DNA of 64,000 bases from Populus alba (lineage: Eukaryota > Streptophyta > Magnoliopsida > Malpighiales > Salicaceae), in the NCBI RefSeq assembly GCF_005239225.2, contig NC_133288.1, positions 10,112,169 through 10,176,168 of the forward strand. Direction: 5' to 3'. The first letter of the stretch is position 1; each line of letters starts with the position of its first letter. Below, in pieces: positions 12,790-39,103 of the stretch. A program made the translations under genes and the position numbers. The notes under the pieces are model-generated. The model saw only the letters and a program-made list of their open reading frames with translations. It was not told where the DNA came from and did not search any database.

Positions 12790-12912
12790 ATGAAAAGCAA
12801 CAGTCTCCGTAAGTCAGAAGCATCCAGCGGCGCTGAGAAAGATAAAACAAAGGAAGAAGAAGCAAAGCTCGGGACATTCAATGAGATATTGAGACGGTTG
12901 CTAAAAAGATAG
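12790..12912 (+). CDS. Possible 40-residue charged microprotein
   Basis: An ATG-initiated frame of 40 codons plus stop encodes a K/E/S-rich peptide ending in an amphipathic LGTFNEILRRLLKR. It lies 65 bases after the stem-loop at 12695-12724. The amino-acid mix looks more protein-like than the neighbouring frames, but the frame is short, has no recognised relatives, and is opposed by a longer minus-strand frame. I do not recognise it and treat it as a low-confidence candidate. Confidence 0.2.
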   Translation: MKSNSLRKSEASSGAEKDKTKEEEAKLGTFNEILRRLLKR

Positions 12913-15004
12913 CCGGAGAGTCGATAGATTCCGGTCCTGCTTCTTTTTTTAGCCTGCCTTTGCTTCCAAAATCCCGGGTTTTGTCTGATAAATCCGACGT
13001 TGGATTTCAACGAATTATTGAATTAATATGGTTATTTGACTAATACACCCGTCCTAATTACAACTTGTTGTATTATATGTATATATAATTAAGGTTAGTT
13101 AGAGGTGAATAATACACGAATACTCGCTCTTTCCCTCGAGCAGTAACTTAAAAAATGAAAATGCGGCTGAAAACGAAAGGAAGACTATTCAAAACCTATA
13201 AAGCATTATCTAATTCCAGGGCACTTTCATGGGATGATATTTTAGTGTTTTTATATATAAAATTTATTTTTTAAGTTATATGAATCAATTATTGACATCT
13301 TCTTGTTCACTTGCTAGGATCGGTTTCCTAAGCTTTCTCAATTCAGATTCGGTATTTTGCACGATGGCTCAGCCTTATTTTTATATTATATAAAAATGTG
13401 GAAGATTATGCGTTGCAAACTTGTTTTTTTTTCGCACGCTGATCAAGCTGTTGACGTCTTTCACTTGCTCCGTTCTGGGAGGCTGACGGACCCTTGAACT
13501 CCACCCTCAACTTGGACTTCACCGCCTCCAGAAAGTCTCTATCAAAGTTCAAATGGCTAACAGCTTACCACCCAGTACTCGATTGTTTATTGCTGATGAC
13601 AACCTTCGAACAACAGCGATGCCCCGTTGAATTTTTGAAGTTAATGGCTGTGTTTCGAGCAAACAAGAAACCCAGTGAATTCAAGGGGACCAGCAATTAA
13701 CTGTAAACCATTTCCTCGTTTTAGTCTATCTTTACTAGGTTGTTGCCATGGAGTATTTATTGACTTTTAGCTGCTTCTACTACTGGAAAGACAACGGGCA
13801 AAAGTTGTAAATAGCATGTATTACACAATTTCTTCATCATTTTGTTTAATCACACTATTAATTTGAGAGAGACACCTCTCATTTCTCATTTTAGAGGAGG
13901 CATGTAATTGTAAGGCCTTTTTTTTTTTAATCTCTAGCCTTGAGAAGTTGGATTTGCCTTCTTATTTTTTATTACCCAACCCTTGCAGAACTGGAAATCC
14001 TCTCTAGGATAGTGGGTGCATGCATCTCCATTACAGACGACGACGACGACGACAGCAACAACGTGAGGTGATCATTTTTAAATAATTCTTCGCAGATGAT
14101 GACAAGCGGCTGTTTTCCAGTCAAACTTGTAATGAAGCCATGTTTTGATCCAAAGACTGCTCCGGTGGCTTTAATTGTCCTCCCCCTGGGGCTGGACGGG
14201 AAAAGGCGTATAATATTTTGTAGTGGGTGGCACTGTTTCTTTGACAAATCAAATGAGCTCCTCACTACAACAATTTCTTTACCTTTCCTTCAAAATTCCA
14301 ATATTTTGAAACTAAAAGCACTGCCCACCAGTCATCACCGCAATGATCATGATTGTTAAGCAGGATAATGATGACTTAAATGTAGACCACCCAGTAGTTG
14401 TATAAACGATTGGGCTTCCCTCGTCCCTCTACAGTGATGTTCATGTAACTAATCATGATAAACCACAAACAAAAAGAATTGCTATGATAGTTTTCAACTT
14501 GGGCAATACAATTTCTCTCTACAATACCGTCTGGATTCAAGCTCTTGTTTAATTCTGTTGCTTTCCCTCGAAAGAAAAGTAAAAGTAAAAGCAGCTCAAC
14601 TCCCTCAACTAGCTCCAATTCTTTCAAAACCAGCCCCCAGAGATCTTTACTGACCATTCTTATAGCTTAGCTTCAAGCATCTCCACCGTGTTTCCTCAGT
14701 CCACAATACCATCGTCACGAACCTAAGAAACTCAACCCCTCCTTGAATCAGTCAGGGGAAGAATCAGAGACGATATAGCCCCATGCCAAAGAATTGAGCC
14801 CCACCGTTGAAATTCAGATCAACCAACACTGTGTTTCCAAGGAAGAAGATCAGGGAGGGATGAGCTGCATCCTCCATTTGGTTGGGTCGTAGGTGCATGT
14901 GTAACTGAAGAAGGAACACATGGATTCTACATTCCTGCTATCCTTCCTAACATGCAATTCGCATTCCTTCTCCGTTATTAGCCAACCAAGTTAACAGCAA
15001 TGAT

Positions 15005-15215
15005 GCACAGGCTGTTTTTACATTTTAAAAACATTTTTTTAAAAAAATTATTTATTTATTTATTTTCTTCTTTGCTTCAAGTCAATATTTTTTTTTAGTA
15101 ATTTTAAATCATTTTAATAAAATGATATTAAAAATAACTAAAAAAATATTATTTTAATATATTTTCAAATAAAAAATACTTTAAAAAATAATAAAAATCA
15201 CACTCCTAGTCAGCA
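15005..15215. mobile_element. Degraded MITE-like element downstream of SDH1
   Basis: An A/T-only core with ATTTTAATATATTTTCAAAT, bounded by GCTGTTTTTACATTTT and ATCACACTCCTAGTC. Same family style as the other TTTGG-ended elements. The ends are eroded. Confidence 0.4.
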
Positions 15216-15682
15216 ACACAACACTGTGACAGCATATGATTGGGACAAAAAAATTAAAGATAAAATAAGGGAGTAGGTAGACACGTAACACAAGCAACAA
15301 TTTATTATCATATTGACAGTTTAGGAAGCATGTTTGTGATCAGTACACGTCACATTAGACCAGCTGCTATGTTAACAAATGTAGCAACCAGGGTGTTGAA
15401 AATCGAGGAATTTAATACAAAATTCCAAGCAACTCGTTGCTTGATAAACTAACAATCAATCAGGGCTCACTTACTGCTGAAAATACAAATCCAACTCTGT
15501 TTCGATTAAGCTGTGCGGATTATTCCCATCTTGAATTTGATGAATGCAGCATTGCGGTAAAAAACAAATGTACCTTTGACTATTTATTGCATCCGCAGGC
15601 TTATTTTTATCACGAGGGTTATTGCATCTTAGCGAACCATCTCCACTCTCGCCATCCCTGTTCTTTAAAGAGCAGATAGATA

Positions 15683-21914
<6,232 letters not shown>

Positions 21915-21930
21915 CTCTATTTTCTGCTTG

Positions 21931-21950
21931 TTAATAATAATAATAATAAT
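21931..21950. repeat. (TAA)n microsatellite in the SDH1 5' leader
   Basis: TTAATAATAATAATAATAAT lies 17-36 bases upstream of the SDH1 ATG, probably inside the transcribed leader. Confidence 0.9.
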
Positions 21951-22559
21951 GGATAGGATTGAAGAGTGTGAAGTATAGTAAAAGCTTGTTATAAATAATT
22001 CTCTGTCTATCTCTCCGAGGGAGAGGGACCGAAAAAAAGGGAGGCAAAGAGAATAAAAAGCATCTGGGTTAGCTAGCCACCCAGTGTAGTGTACTGACTG
22101 CTGATGCTGCGACGATTTACAGAAATGCCACTCAACTCCGGTTGCATTTAAATCGTTAGATTTGATTTTTGGGGGCTAACTTGTGTTCGATGATGATTGC
22201 GGTCTTATTCGGGCTCTTGATACAGTAATAGAACTAGGTACATGACCCGCTGGATGCTGCGGGTTAATTATTTTTTATATTTTTAAAAAAACTAAAATCT
22301 AAAAATGTTAGATCTTTTTATAAAGTTATACTCCAGAGTTTTAGGTTTGGTTGCAACATCTAACCTAAGAGTAATATTTATAATATTAATAATAATATCA
22401 AACTTGCATGACCTAAATTTAAGTGGGTTTGACTGCAATATCAAACCCAATAGCATTGGACGTGGGTCTTGTTGCAAGGTCGTGTCATAAAAATATGATA
22501 ATAAAATAGATTAATTAAAAAGAAAACAACAAAGAAAAAAAACCAACATGAAGAAAAAA

Positions 22560-23690
22560 AACTAATAAAAAAAAAAATGAATTAATTGGGTTAACCTTTT
22601 AAACCATGTTAACCCGTCAAACCTTAGATTCACGTCGTGAAAGTTTTGATAACTAAATAGAAAAAAAAAAATTAATAGGTTAACCCAGAATTAATTGGGC
22701 TAACTCGTCAAATTAGGTTAACCCGTTAAACCCGAAATCCGTATCAAGAAAGTTTGGCAACTAAATAAAAAAAAAATTAATATTAACAATCTAAATTAAA
22801 CGAAAAAAATTAATTAAAAAAAAACAAAAGGTATAAGCCTTTTTACTGTTGACTGCATTGTGCAGTTCACAGTCAAAGGCATAAAAAAAAACAAAAAGAA
22901 AATAAAAAGAAAAACTAAAGGCATCAACCGAGAACTACATAGAAAAAAAAATAATATTAATAAAATAAATTAATTAAAAAAAACCTTTAAGAAGAAAAAT
23001 AAACTAAACAAAAAGAAATTTAATATTAACAAAATAAACTAAACGAAAAAAAAATAATTAAAAAGAAAAAAAAGTAAAAAAATAAAAATTCCAGATTAAC
23101 TCGTCAAACCAGGTTAACCCATTAAATCTGAAATCCGTGTCATGAATGTTTGGTAACCAAATAAAAAAAAAGTGAACGTTAACCTGTTAAAAAATTGAAT
23201 TAAACGAAAAAAATTAATTAAAAAGAAAAAGAAACAAAAAAAAATCTGGGTTAACTTATCAAACCATGTTAACCTGTTAAACCCAGGATCTATGTCATGA
23301 AAGTCTGATAATTAAATAAAAAAAATTTAACATTAATAAAATAAATTAAACAAAAAAAAAATTATGAAAATAAAAAAACAAAAAAAAATTGACGGGTCAA
23401 CCCAGAATTAACTGGGTTCACCCGTGAAACCAGGTTAACTTGTGAAATCCGGGATATATGTCATTAAAGTCTGACAACTAAATAGAAAGAAATTTAATAT
23501 TAATAAACTAAACTAAATGAAAAAAATAAATTAAAAAGAAAAAAAATATTCTGGATTAAGTTGTCAAATCAGGTTAACCCATTAAACCAGGAAAATGTGT
23601 TATGAAAATCTGATAACTAAATAAAAAAAATTTAACATTAATAAACTAAATTAAAATTTTTTTTGTTAAAAGATAAAAAACAAAGAAAGA
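22560..23690. repeat. Diverged tandem array, block 1 (unit about 140-165 bp)
   Basis: A recurring phrase (GGTTAACCCGTTAAACC, then TCATGAAAGTCTGATAACTA, then A-rich ATTAATAAAATAAATTAAAC) recurs with anchors near 22636, 22745, 23138, 23293, 23458 and 23597. Spacings of 139-165 bp dominate. One larger gap (22745-23138) includes a short hairpin-like insertion. Non-coding. Confidence 0.75.
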
Positions 23691-23904
23691 AGCAAAAAAA
23701 TAAAAATAAAAAAAATCCTAAAAGACATAAAAAAACAAAAAAAAAAATCTTAAAATAAAGACAGCTAAAAAAAAACACTAAGAGTAAGACATAGTGTTTT
23801 ACTGCAGTCCAAATTTGTTAAAAGATAAAAAAAAAAAAAAGAAACAAAAAAATAAAAATTCCTAAAAAGCATAAAAAAAACAAAAAAAAAAAAGAGTCTA
23901 CAGT

Positions 23905-23934
23905 AAAACACTAATATTTTAGTATTAGTGTTTT
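23905..23934. repeat. Perfect 12-bp hairpin
   Basis: AAAACACTAATA, loop TTTTAG, TATTAGTGTTTT. It lies within a larger imperfect inverted repeat whose left arm (AGTGTTTTACTGCAG) is near 23793. Confidence 0.9.
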
Positions 23935-24370
23935 TTTTAGCAGTTTTTATTTAAAATATTGATTTGTTTTAGTATATGTTTCAATTTAAAAGATGAAGAA
24001 AATTACTGATCATTCTTTCTTTATTCCTAAAAACACGCGACGATATTTTGTCATGTCAGGGTTTGAGAAATATCATGTTCTCTAAAAATTTAAAATTAAT
24101 TTCCTTAACGTAAACTAAGTATCTGCGTCGACTAGAAGAATATTTTCCATTGATCAAATTTTCTGAGCTGATCACTACGCACCAAGCTCGGAAAAATGCA
24201 GGAACAGACACCCTCACTGAAAAACTTCCGCCGTTTGAAAATTAAATTTGTATTGGATCAGGTCACAAATAGGTATGGCAAGCAATGAAGGCCGAACCAC
24301 CTAAAAGTGAAATTGGGCCTTCTGGCCCTTTTCTCATCTGCTGATGGGCCTAGTGTCCTCACTTCATAAT

Positions 24371-24396
24371 TCTCTTCTCTCTCTCTCTCTCTCTCT
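24371..24396. repeat. (CT)n microsatellite
   Basis: Polypyrimidine CT run inside a short GC-balanced interlude (about 24000-24640) between the two tandem-array blocks. No gene supported there. Confidence 0.9.
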
Positions 24397-24639
24397 TCAA
24401 GAAGGAAGTTATTAGAAGCCACAACAACCATAGGATTTTAAGATGATAGATCAGAAGGCCATTTTTGAAGCACAAGGCTTATTCTTAAGTGGTGGATATT
24501 GTCTAATCGACACTCACTCCTATGCAGGAGATGCTTCTTCTCCTGCATGTGGTAGTCTCTGCTGCTTGAGCTTAGGTAGTTTTTAGCACAATTGTGTGAA
24601 GCATCTTGGTATGTTACCTGTTTTTTTTATTAGGTGAAA

Positions 24640-25790
24640 ATAAATTATAAAGTCTAACTATTAATTAATTTAATATTAAATAATAAAATTAAAAAAAATT
24701 AATTAAAAACTAATACAAAAAATAACTAAGAGTTAGCTTACTAAACCCGTGTGACTTGAGTTATAAAACGAGGATAAAATTATAAAAAAATAAAAAAAAA
24801 ATCATAAAATTTAATTTTCAATCAACTCAATATTAAAAAATAAAATTAAAAGGAAAAAATCAATTAAAAAAAAGAGAAAAAAACTTGAGTTAATAAAGTT
24901 AACTTGTTAAACTTACAGTCTGAGTTATGAGACTAGGATAACTATATGAAAAGTAAATAAAAAAAAATTATGAAGCTTAATTCCATTGATTTAATGTTAA
25001 AAAATAAAATTAAAATTAAAAAATCGATTAAAAAAGGACTAGAAAAAACAACCCGAGTCATAAGATGTTAACCTACTAAATCATTGACCCGAGTCATGAG
25101 ATATGGATAACTTTATAGAAAAAAAATTAAAATAAATCATGAAACTCGTTTCTCAATCAACATATATAGTGCTGAAAAATAAAATAAAAAAATATGTCAA
25201 TTAGAAAAAAAAAAAACTTTGATCAACTGAGTTAATTTATCAAACTTGCAGTTCAGGTCATCAAATTCTGATAGCCTTATAACAAATAAATTTTAAAAAA
25301 TAAAGCCTAATTCCTAATAAACTTAATGTTTTAAGATGAAATTGAAATTAAAAAAAATAGAAAGAAAAAAAAACAAAAAGAGAGAAAAAAATTATTTTAG
25401 TGAATATTGTTTTGTGAGGAGAGGGTACAATAAAATCTCCTCATCTTCTAGTTACTTGTTAATTTGCTAAACTTGTGACTCAATTCATGAGATGAAAAGA
25501 ACCTTATAGAAAACAAACTGAAATAAATTATAAAGCTTAATTTTTGATAAATCTAATGTTGAAGGATAAAAAAGAAAAATAAATCAATTAAAAAAAAACT
25601 CGATTCAATCAAGTTGACTTGTTCAACTCATGGTCTGGATTATAAAACAGGGATAACCTCATAAAAAATAAATAGAAAAATAATTATGAAGCTCAATCCC
25701 AAATTTTTAATAAACTCAATGTTTAAGGATAAAATTAAAATTATAAAACAAATATAGAATGGAATAAAAAACTAAAGAGAAGAAAAAAGA
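24640..25790. repeat. Diverged tandem array, block 2 (unit about 164 bp)
   Basis: Anchors (GAGTTAT/GAGTCAT followed by a variable word and GGATAAC) sit at about 24758, 24922, 25091, 25255, 25482 and 25638. Spacings are 164, 169, 164, 227 and 156 bp; the long unit has a local insertion. The sequence of words parallels block 1, so both blocks look like one old satellite-like family. Confidence 0.75.
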
Positions 25791-26632
25791 AAAATAATAT
25801 TCCATAAATAATGTTTTGCATTATCCCCTTTTATTCTAGTTTTTTTTTTAATGATAAAATTAACTGCCAATTTATCTCACCTGTTTGCCGGTAACTCGTA
25901 TAACAAATTAAATAATTGGGAAGTTGAAGATTCCGAAAAAAAAAAAAAAAAAAAAAACAGATATGGTCCAAGCTTCCTCCCACAAAAAGTATTCAGTACT
26001 GGTCACAGCAGCAACCACGAGGAAATTTATAAAAGAGGCAAACAGGAATTGACGACTCTTCTCGTTCAGTTGCTCTCCAAGAGAGCCCACGTTATAAACT
26101 CACGACGCGCAGCCTCATAAATCATAGGGAGAGACCATTCATCCTTCGGCAGATTCATTGACACAAATCCATGTATCATTGAGAAAGAACAAAGCAAAAC
26201 CACCATGGAAAATGAAAGGAAACCTAACAAAGAGGTGATGGTGGATCATCTACGGCTTAATATTGATGTGGGATAAGAGAAAAGACTTCCATTCCTCGTG
26301 GAATGATGGTCTCTCTGATACATCGTCATTAAATCTTGGTTGTTGGCCTTATCTTTCTGCATTTTATTTTGTTTCTCATATATTTATTTGTCTGCAGCAA
26401 TAATTCAAGGCTTGAGTCACTATCCGCAAACTAAACGGGGCAAGAGGAAGTCAGATCTGCATGGCAATCCGATTATAATGTGGTGTTTTTTAAGACAAAT
26501 GCTTGATAAATGAGCCAAGATTCGGAAACTATGTTTCTTACAAGTTCTGCGTTGCGGTATCATCAATTATTGAGCTAATTATACGTCACAAGTCACCTTT
26601 TATTGCAATCATCTATTCAGAATCCTCTATAT

Positions 26633-26761
26633 CGTTTGCATGTATCCCGAATATGATTATTGCAGTTTTTGTAAATCTTCCTTGTACTTGTGTTCTTATG
26701 AACTGATCAATAGTTTCAACAAAAAGGAGTACATGGCGTCCGTTTGCATGTATCCCGAATA
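26633..26761. repeat. 21-bp exact direct repeat, 108 bp apart
   Basis: CGTTTGCATGTATCCCGAAT plus one further A occurs at 26633-26653 and again at 26741-26761. Confidence 0.9.
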
Positions 26762-27536
26762 GGAACTGTTTTTCTTTTCCATTTGTTTTCGCCAAGAAGC
26801 TAGCCATGAACTCATTCCTTTGCTTTCAATTTTGTTAGACTAATATTTGGGACCTCCAAGTGGAGTCTACAGGACCGCTGAACCGAATCATTGTCTGGTT
26901 TACTAATTAATAAATTACTGTTCTTGATTATGAGATAGATGGAAGATTTGCTGCTAAGGTTAGCATAGTTGTGTCTGTCTAACAAAATCTATATATAAAT
27001 CGCCTTACTGGACATACGAGTTTATAATATTTTTGCCAATAGATTAATCATGAGTGATCATAAATTAGTGAAACATTACTATAATAAAAAAGAACACCAC
27101 AACTCGTGCAACCTTTAATTGTTTACATTATCATTTCAACAAAGAAAAGAAGAAAGGAGCCAGTCTCTTAACTGGAAAAGAAGGTTAACCATCTGTGTCA
27201 TAGGACGCTAGCTATAGCTTGACCCCTATACACACCTGCTCAAAGATATGCATGGGACCAAACAAGAATGCTACTATCAATCAATTTATAACGGGAAATA
27301 GGATCAGAAAAGGGAAACGGGACAGCCTCCCAAACGACAAAGCAGCCTTTGTTTGCTCCAGTCTTCATTCCATCTAGTGCAGTGGTGAGATCCAGAAAGT
27401 ATAACTTTCCTGGAAAGTCACCGGAGGCCCTGCTGTTCCCTGTTGTAATGGTAATTGTAGGGTCCAAACTAGGTCACCGGGAAGCACCCTATGTTAATAT
27501 TGATGATGAGGCCTTGTGTTTCTGTTACATAAGAGA

Positions 27537-27660
27537 GAAAAATATGCATTCATAGCCATCTAAGGAGTCCCCACCAGGAAGATTTAATTTCAACGATATA
27601 AGGTAGACATGATAGCCTCTTTTCGGTTTTGGAAGAAAAATATGCATTCATAGCCATCTA
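27537..27660. repeat. 26-bp exact direct repeat, 98 bp apart
   Basis: GAAAAATATGCATTCATAGC followed by CATCTA occurs at 27537-27562 and 27635-27660. Similarity continues into GTCCCCACCA after each copy, so a longer ancient duplication is likely. Confidence 0.9.
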
Positions 27661-28627
27661 GTCGGTCCCCACCATAAAGATGAACATCAGTTTAGATTTA
27701 TGGATATAATTTATATTATGTTTTGGAAAAGATGATTGTTTAGTTATCAAAGTTATAATAGCATGTTAAATAACTATATTAATTTAAAAATTTAAATTAT
27801 TAGATAGATTTTAAAATATGATTTGTATTTTATTGGGAATTATTCTTTAATCTCGGATTTATTCTCTTAGTTTCCTGCATAAGAATTTTTTTTATTAATT
27901 GTTAAATTTGATTCTTAGTTGATATTAGATTTATTATTTATTGGTTAGAAATTTCATAAATATAGGAGTTTAGTATGTGGACTAGGTTACGGTCGACTAG
28001 TTTTGTAAGTTTTTAAGCAATTAAAGTACATTCATCATCCATATTGATTTTTTTTTTAATTTTTTTTTATCAATAATAAAACAAATATTGCATCTGGGTT
28101 TGCATTTTTTACAGCTCTTAATGGATAATATAAGAAAGTACATATGTATTTCAAGAAAAATAATTGTGCTGTAGCTGGTTTGTTTTTTTCCTTTTCTTTT
28201 TTTTAGGAAATGCTGTAGCTGATATTGAAAATTAATAAAGTGAAAAACACCGAAGGAAAAACCAAACTACAGGCTATATGAATGAATAATTAACTACTCC
28301 TCAGTTCCAACATGGAGGGACCAAGGGGAAAAGTAGAATTTACAATGTGGGGAAGAGAGGCGAGGTGGCGGGTTGTGGACAACAAGCTGTTCATGGATAA
28401 TATATATCAGCTACTACATTTATAAAACGTTAAAAGAAACTTGCTAAGCTGTTGGAAAAATCCAAGGGTGCTCTCAGATCTTCACATGCAGATGAACTTT
28501 GTATTGTATCTATATCCAACATACATGCAAACATACATGCATACATACATAGAGATAGGGACGACGACACAGAGGGTGACGAGCAGATTGGTCTCCGTTA
28601 AGAATTGATGGCATGCTGCTGTCTTTT

Positions 28628-37075
<8,448 letters not shown>

Positions 37076-37140
37076 CTATCTCTCTCACAGTCTCTCTGTT
37101 GAATTTGCCTAGTGTTTCTAAGCAAAGTGAAATCAAATAG

Positions 37141-37147
37141 TATATAC
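37141..37147 (-). promoter_or_regulatory. Likely TATA box of DWF4
   Basis: On the minus strand AAAGTATATACTATTTG lies about 80 bases upstream of the ATG at 37060. It is the only good TATA match in the short interval between the ATG and the promoter-inserted MITE. Confidence 0.5.
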
Positions 37148-37235
37148 TTTTGGGAACGACTCCATTACTGTAAAGGCTCAGGAGGTTTTAAGTCACTTCT
37201 GGAAATGGAGCTACGTCTGGTCTGTTTGTTTAAAG

Positions 37236-37513
37236 CATAGTTTTGAAACCCAGCCAGGTCTGATAGGTCGACCCGGGACTCAGTCAATCTAGGGCTGGAA
37301 CTGGACTGAGTTAAAAAAAAACAAAGAAAAGAAAAACCCGGTTGAACAAGGCAAGACCCAGCTGCAAACCCGTTGACTTTTGTTTGTTTGTTTGTTTTTT
37401 TTTTTTTTATTAAAACGACGTTGTTTTCATTTTTATTTTTAAATAACCAAGTCAAAACCCGGAATCTGAGCCTTGGATTCGGGCCGGCTACCAGGTGGAG
37501 TCTTAAAACTATA
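37236..37513. mobile_element. hAT-type MITE in the DWF4 proximal promoter
   Basis: Termini CATAGTTTTGAAAC and (reverse complement of right end) TATAGTTTTAAGAC. A perfect 8-bp target-site duplication GTTTAAAG flanks it at 37228-37235 and 37514-37521. The interior has the same layout as the 8650-8911 copy (CCCGGTTGAAC..., AAACCCGTTGACTTTT, poly-T, AAAACGACGTTGTTTT, CAAAACCCGGAATC). 278 bp, non-coding. Confidence 0.85.
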
Positions 37514-37529
37514 GTTTAAAGTAAAGTTT

Positions 37530-38051
37530 TTTTTTTTTTTCAAGAAAGTGATTTTTATAAAAAATAAAATTTTAAATTTTAAATTATTTTTTAATATTTG
37601 ATAGTTTCATAATTGAAAAATATTTTTTAATGTTTGAGAATAATTTAAAAAAATAACTTATTAATATTTTAAAATACATTTTACAAGTTTCTTAAAAGAA
37701 TAGAGACCAAAATTTAAGAGATAAAAAAGTTGAAGAAATATAAAATTGAAAAAAAATATCAATTTTATAAATTATCTCATATAAAAAATAGTTATTAAAA
37801 CAATGAAGACCAAGTTTGACATATAAAAAAAAAATAAAAAGAAGATGAAATTTTAAAAAAAAATAATTTTATAAATCATCTCAAATAAAATAAATAACAA
37901 TTAAAATAATAAGGATCAAATCTAATAAATAAAAAATTTCAATTAAGAGAAGGATAAGAGAAAAAATAATAATTAAAAGAATGAAGATCAAAGTTAGTAT
38001 AAAAATTAAATTAAATTAAATTCTAAAACACATAATTGAAAAATAAAAGAC

Positions 38052-38103
<52 letters not shown>

Positions 38104-38940
38104 AAAGATTGAGGATCAAATTTTGAAATAATTAATAAATAACAAGATATTTTTTAATTTTTCACATCTTCTGAAAAATATTTTCTATCCAAAATAATAA
38201 AAAAAAATTTCTGGAAACCAAACCAAAATTTTCATTGACTAGAAAATTATTTTCCATTAATAAACTTTTCTAATAGTAAACAAATTGACACAGAATTGTC
38301 CCTTAGATTATTAATGTGAGGTATGCAGAAAAGTTTGTAACTTGACCTAACACGAACCTTGCTTTGAAGAACCAAAGTTATATACAATTAATCATTCTCA
38401 CCCTACATCTATAACAAGACGCAAACGAGAAGTGTAAATCACATCGAAGTTGATTAATTCTTTGAATAGTTTGCAAGTTCAATCAACAACTTAATATGTG
38501 AATCACTTAACCACTCAAAAAAAAAAAATAAACACACAATATACAACAACTTGTAAATAAAAATTCATCAACTTCAAAATAATGTTAACAATTTGTCTAT
38601 ATAATAGAAAGCTAACTTTAATTTGACTTAATTGACCAAAACTTGATAAATTGACCATAATATATTAAAAGCTCAAAATAACTAAAATAATAAACCCTTA
38701 AATGCCGCATGTCCTATAATAAACTAATAAATAAATAAATAATAACTTTACTATTTAAAAAAGCTCAAAGTCTAATTTTATAATTTGCTGACATAATTGA
38801 AGTCCAACTTCAAATGAATGGTTATCCCTTGTCTTGATAAATTAGAAGTTAGGATCACATCATTCTCTCTCTCTTTAAAAGGATTCACCATCAAATTATC
38901 ACCCCACATCAAACAAAGAAAGATCATATACATTAAATGT
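37530..38940. other. AT-rich intergenic DNA
   Basis: Repeated A-rich phrases such as AAGGATCAAATCTAATAAATA and AATGAAGACCAAGTTTG suggest decayed tandem structure. It contains the (TA)n run at 38055-38102. No gene seen. Confidence 0.45.
38055..38102. repeat. (TA)n microsatellite
   Basis: About 24 perfect TA units. Confidence 0.95.
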
Positions 38941-38949
38941 AGCATTAAT

Positions 38950-39056
38950 ATCATACTAACATGGTAATTTTATTTTGTAAAGTGTTATCATTGATCTTCT
39001 CAAGAATTTGAAATGGTATGTTTCCTCTCGGCATCAACTTAGATCTCCCTTGAGTA

Positions 39057-39103
<47 letters not shown>

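Larger units (their letters stand above)
12180..15000. other. Moderate-GC intergenic block without a recognised gene
   Basis: Base composition is clearly less AT-rich than the flanks, but no frame matches a known family. It contains a 12-bp perfect stem-loop (12695-12724), a 40-codon K/E-rich plus-strand frame (12790-12912), a 50-codon minus-strand frame with one hydrophobic segment (12286-12438), a 112-codon minus-strand frame (12672-13010) overlapping the stem-loop, and a (GAC)n run near 14036-14055. It could be a non-coding transcript, small-protein genes or decayed exons. Confidence 0.4.
25800..28627. other. Intergenic DNA downstream of DWF4, no gene supported
   Basis: Contains an A20-type run near 25938, moderate-GC sequence at 26100-27600 with only short frames that resemble nothing known, and two pairs of short direct repeats (26633/26741 and 27537/27635). 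The part adjoining 28628 is probably the DWF4 3' UTR. Confidence 0.45.

Noticed and set aside
12672..13010. 112-codon minus-strand open frame
   Set aside because: Longest frame outside the genes, but its 3' part covers the stem-loop, it has no recognisable motif, and the composition looks random. The opposite strand has a more protein-like short frame.
27240..27555. Opposed frames of 75 and 68 codons
   Set aside because: No family resemblance. The GC-balanced composition alone keeps both strands open. Treated as intergenic.
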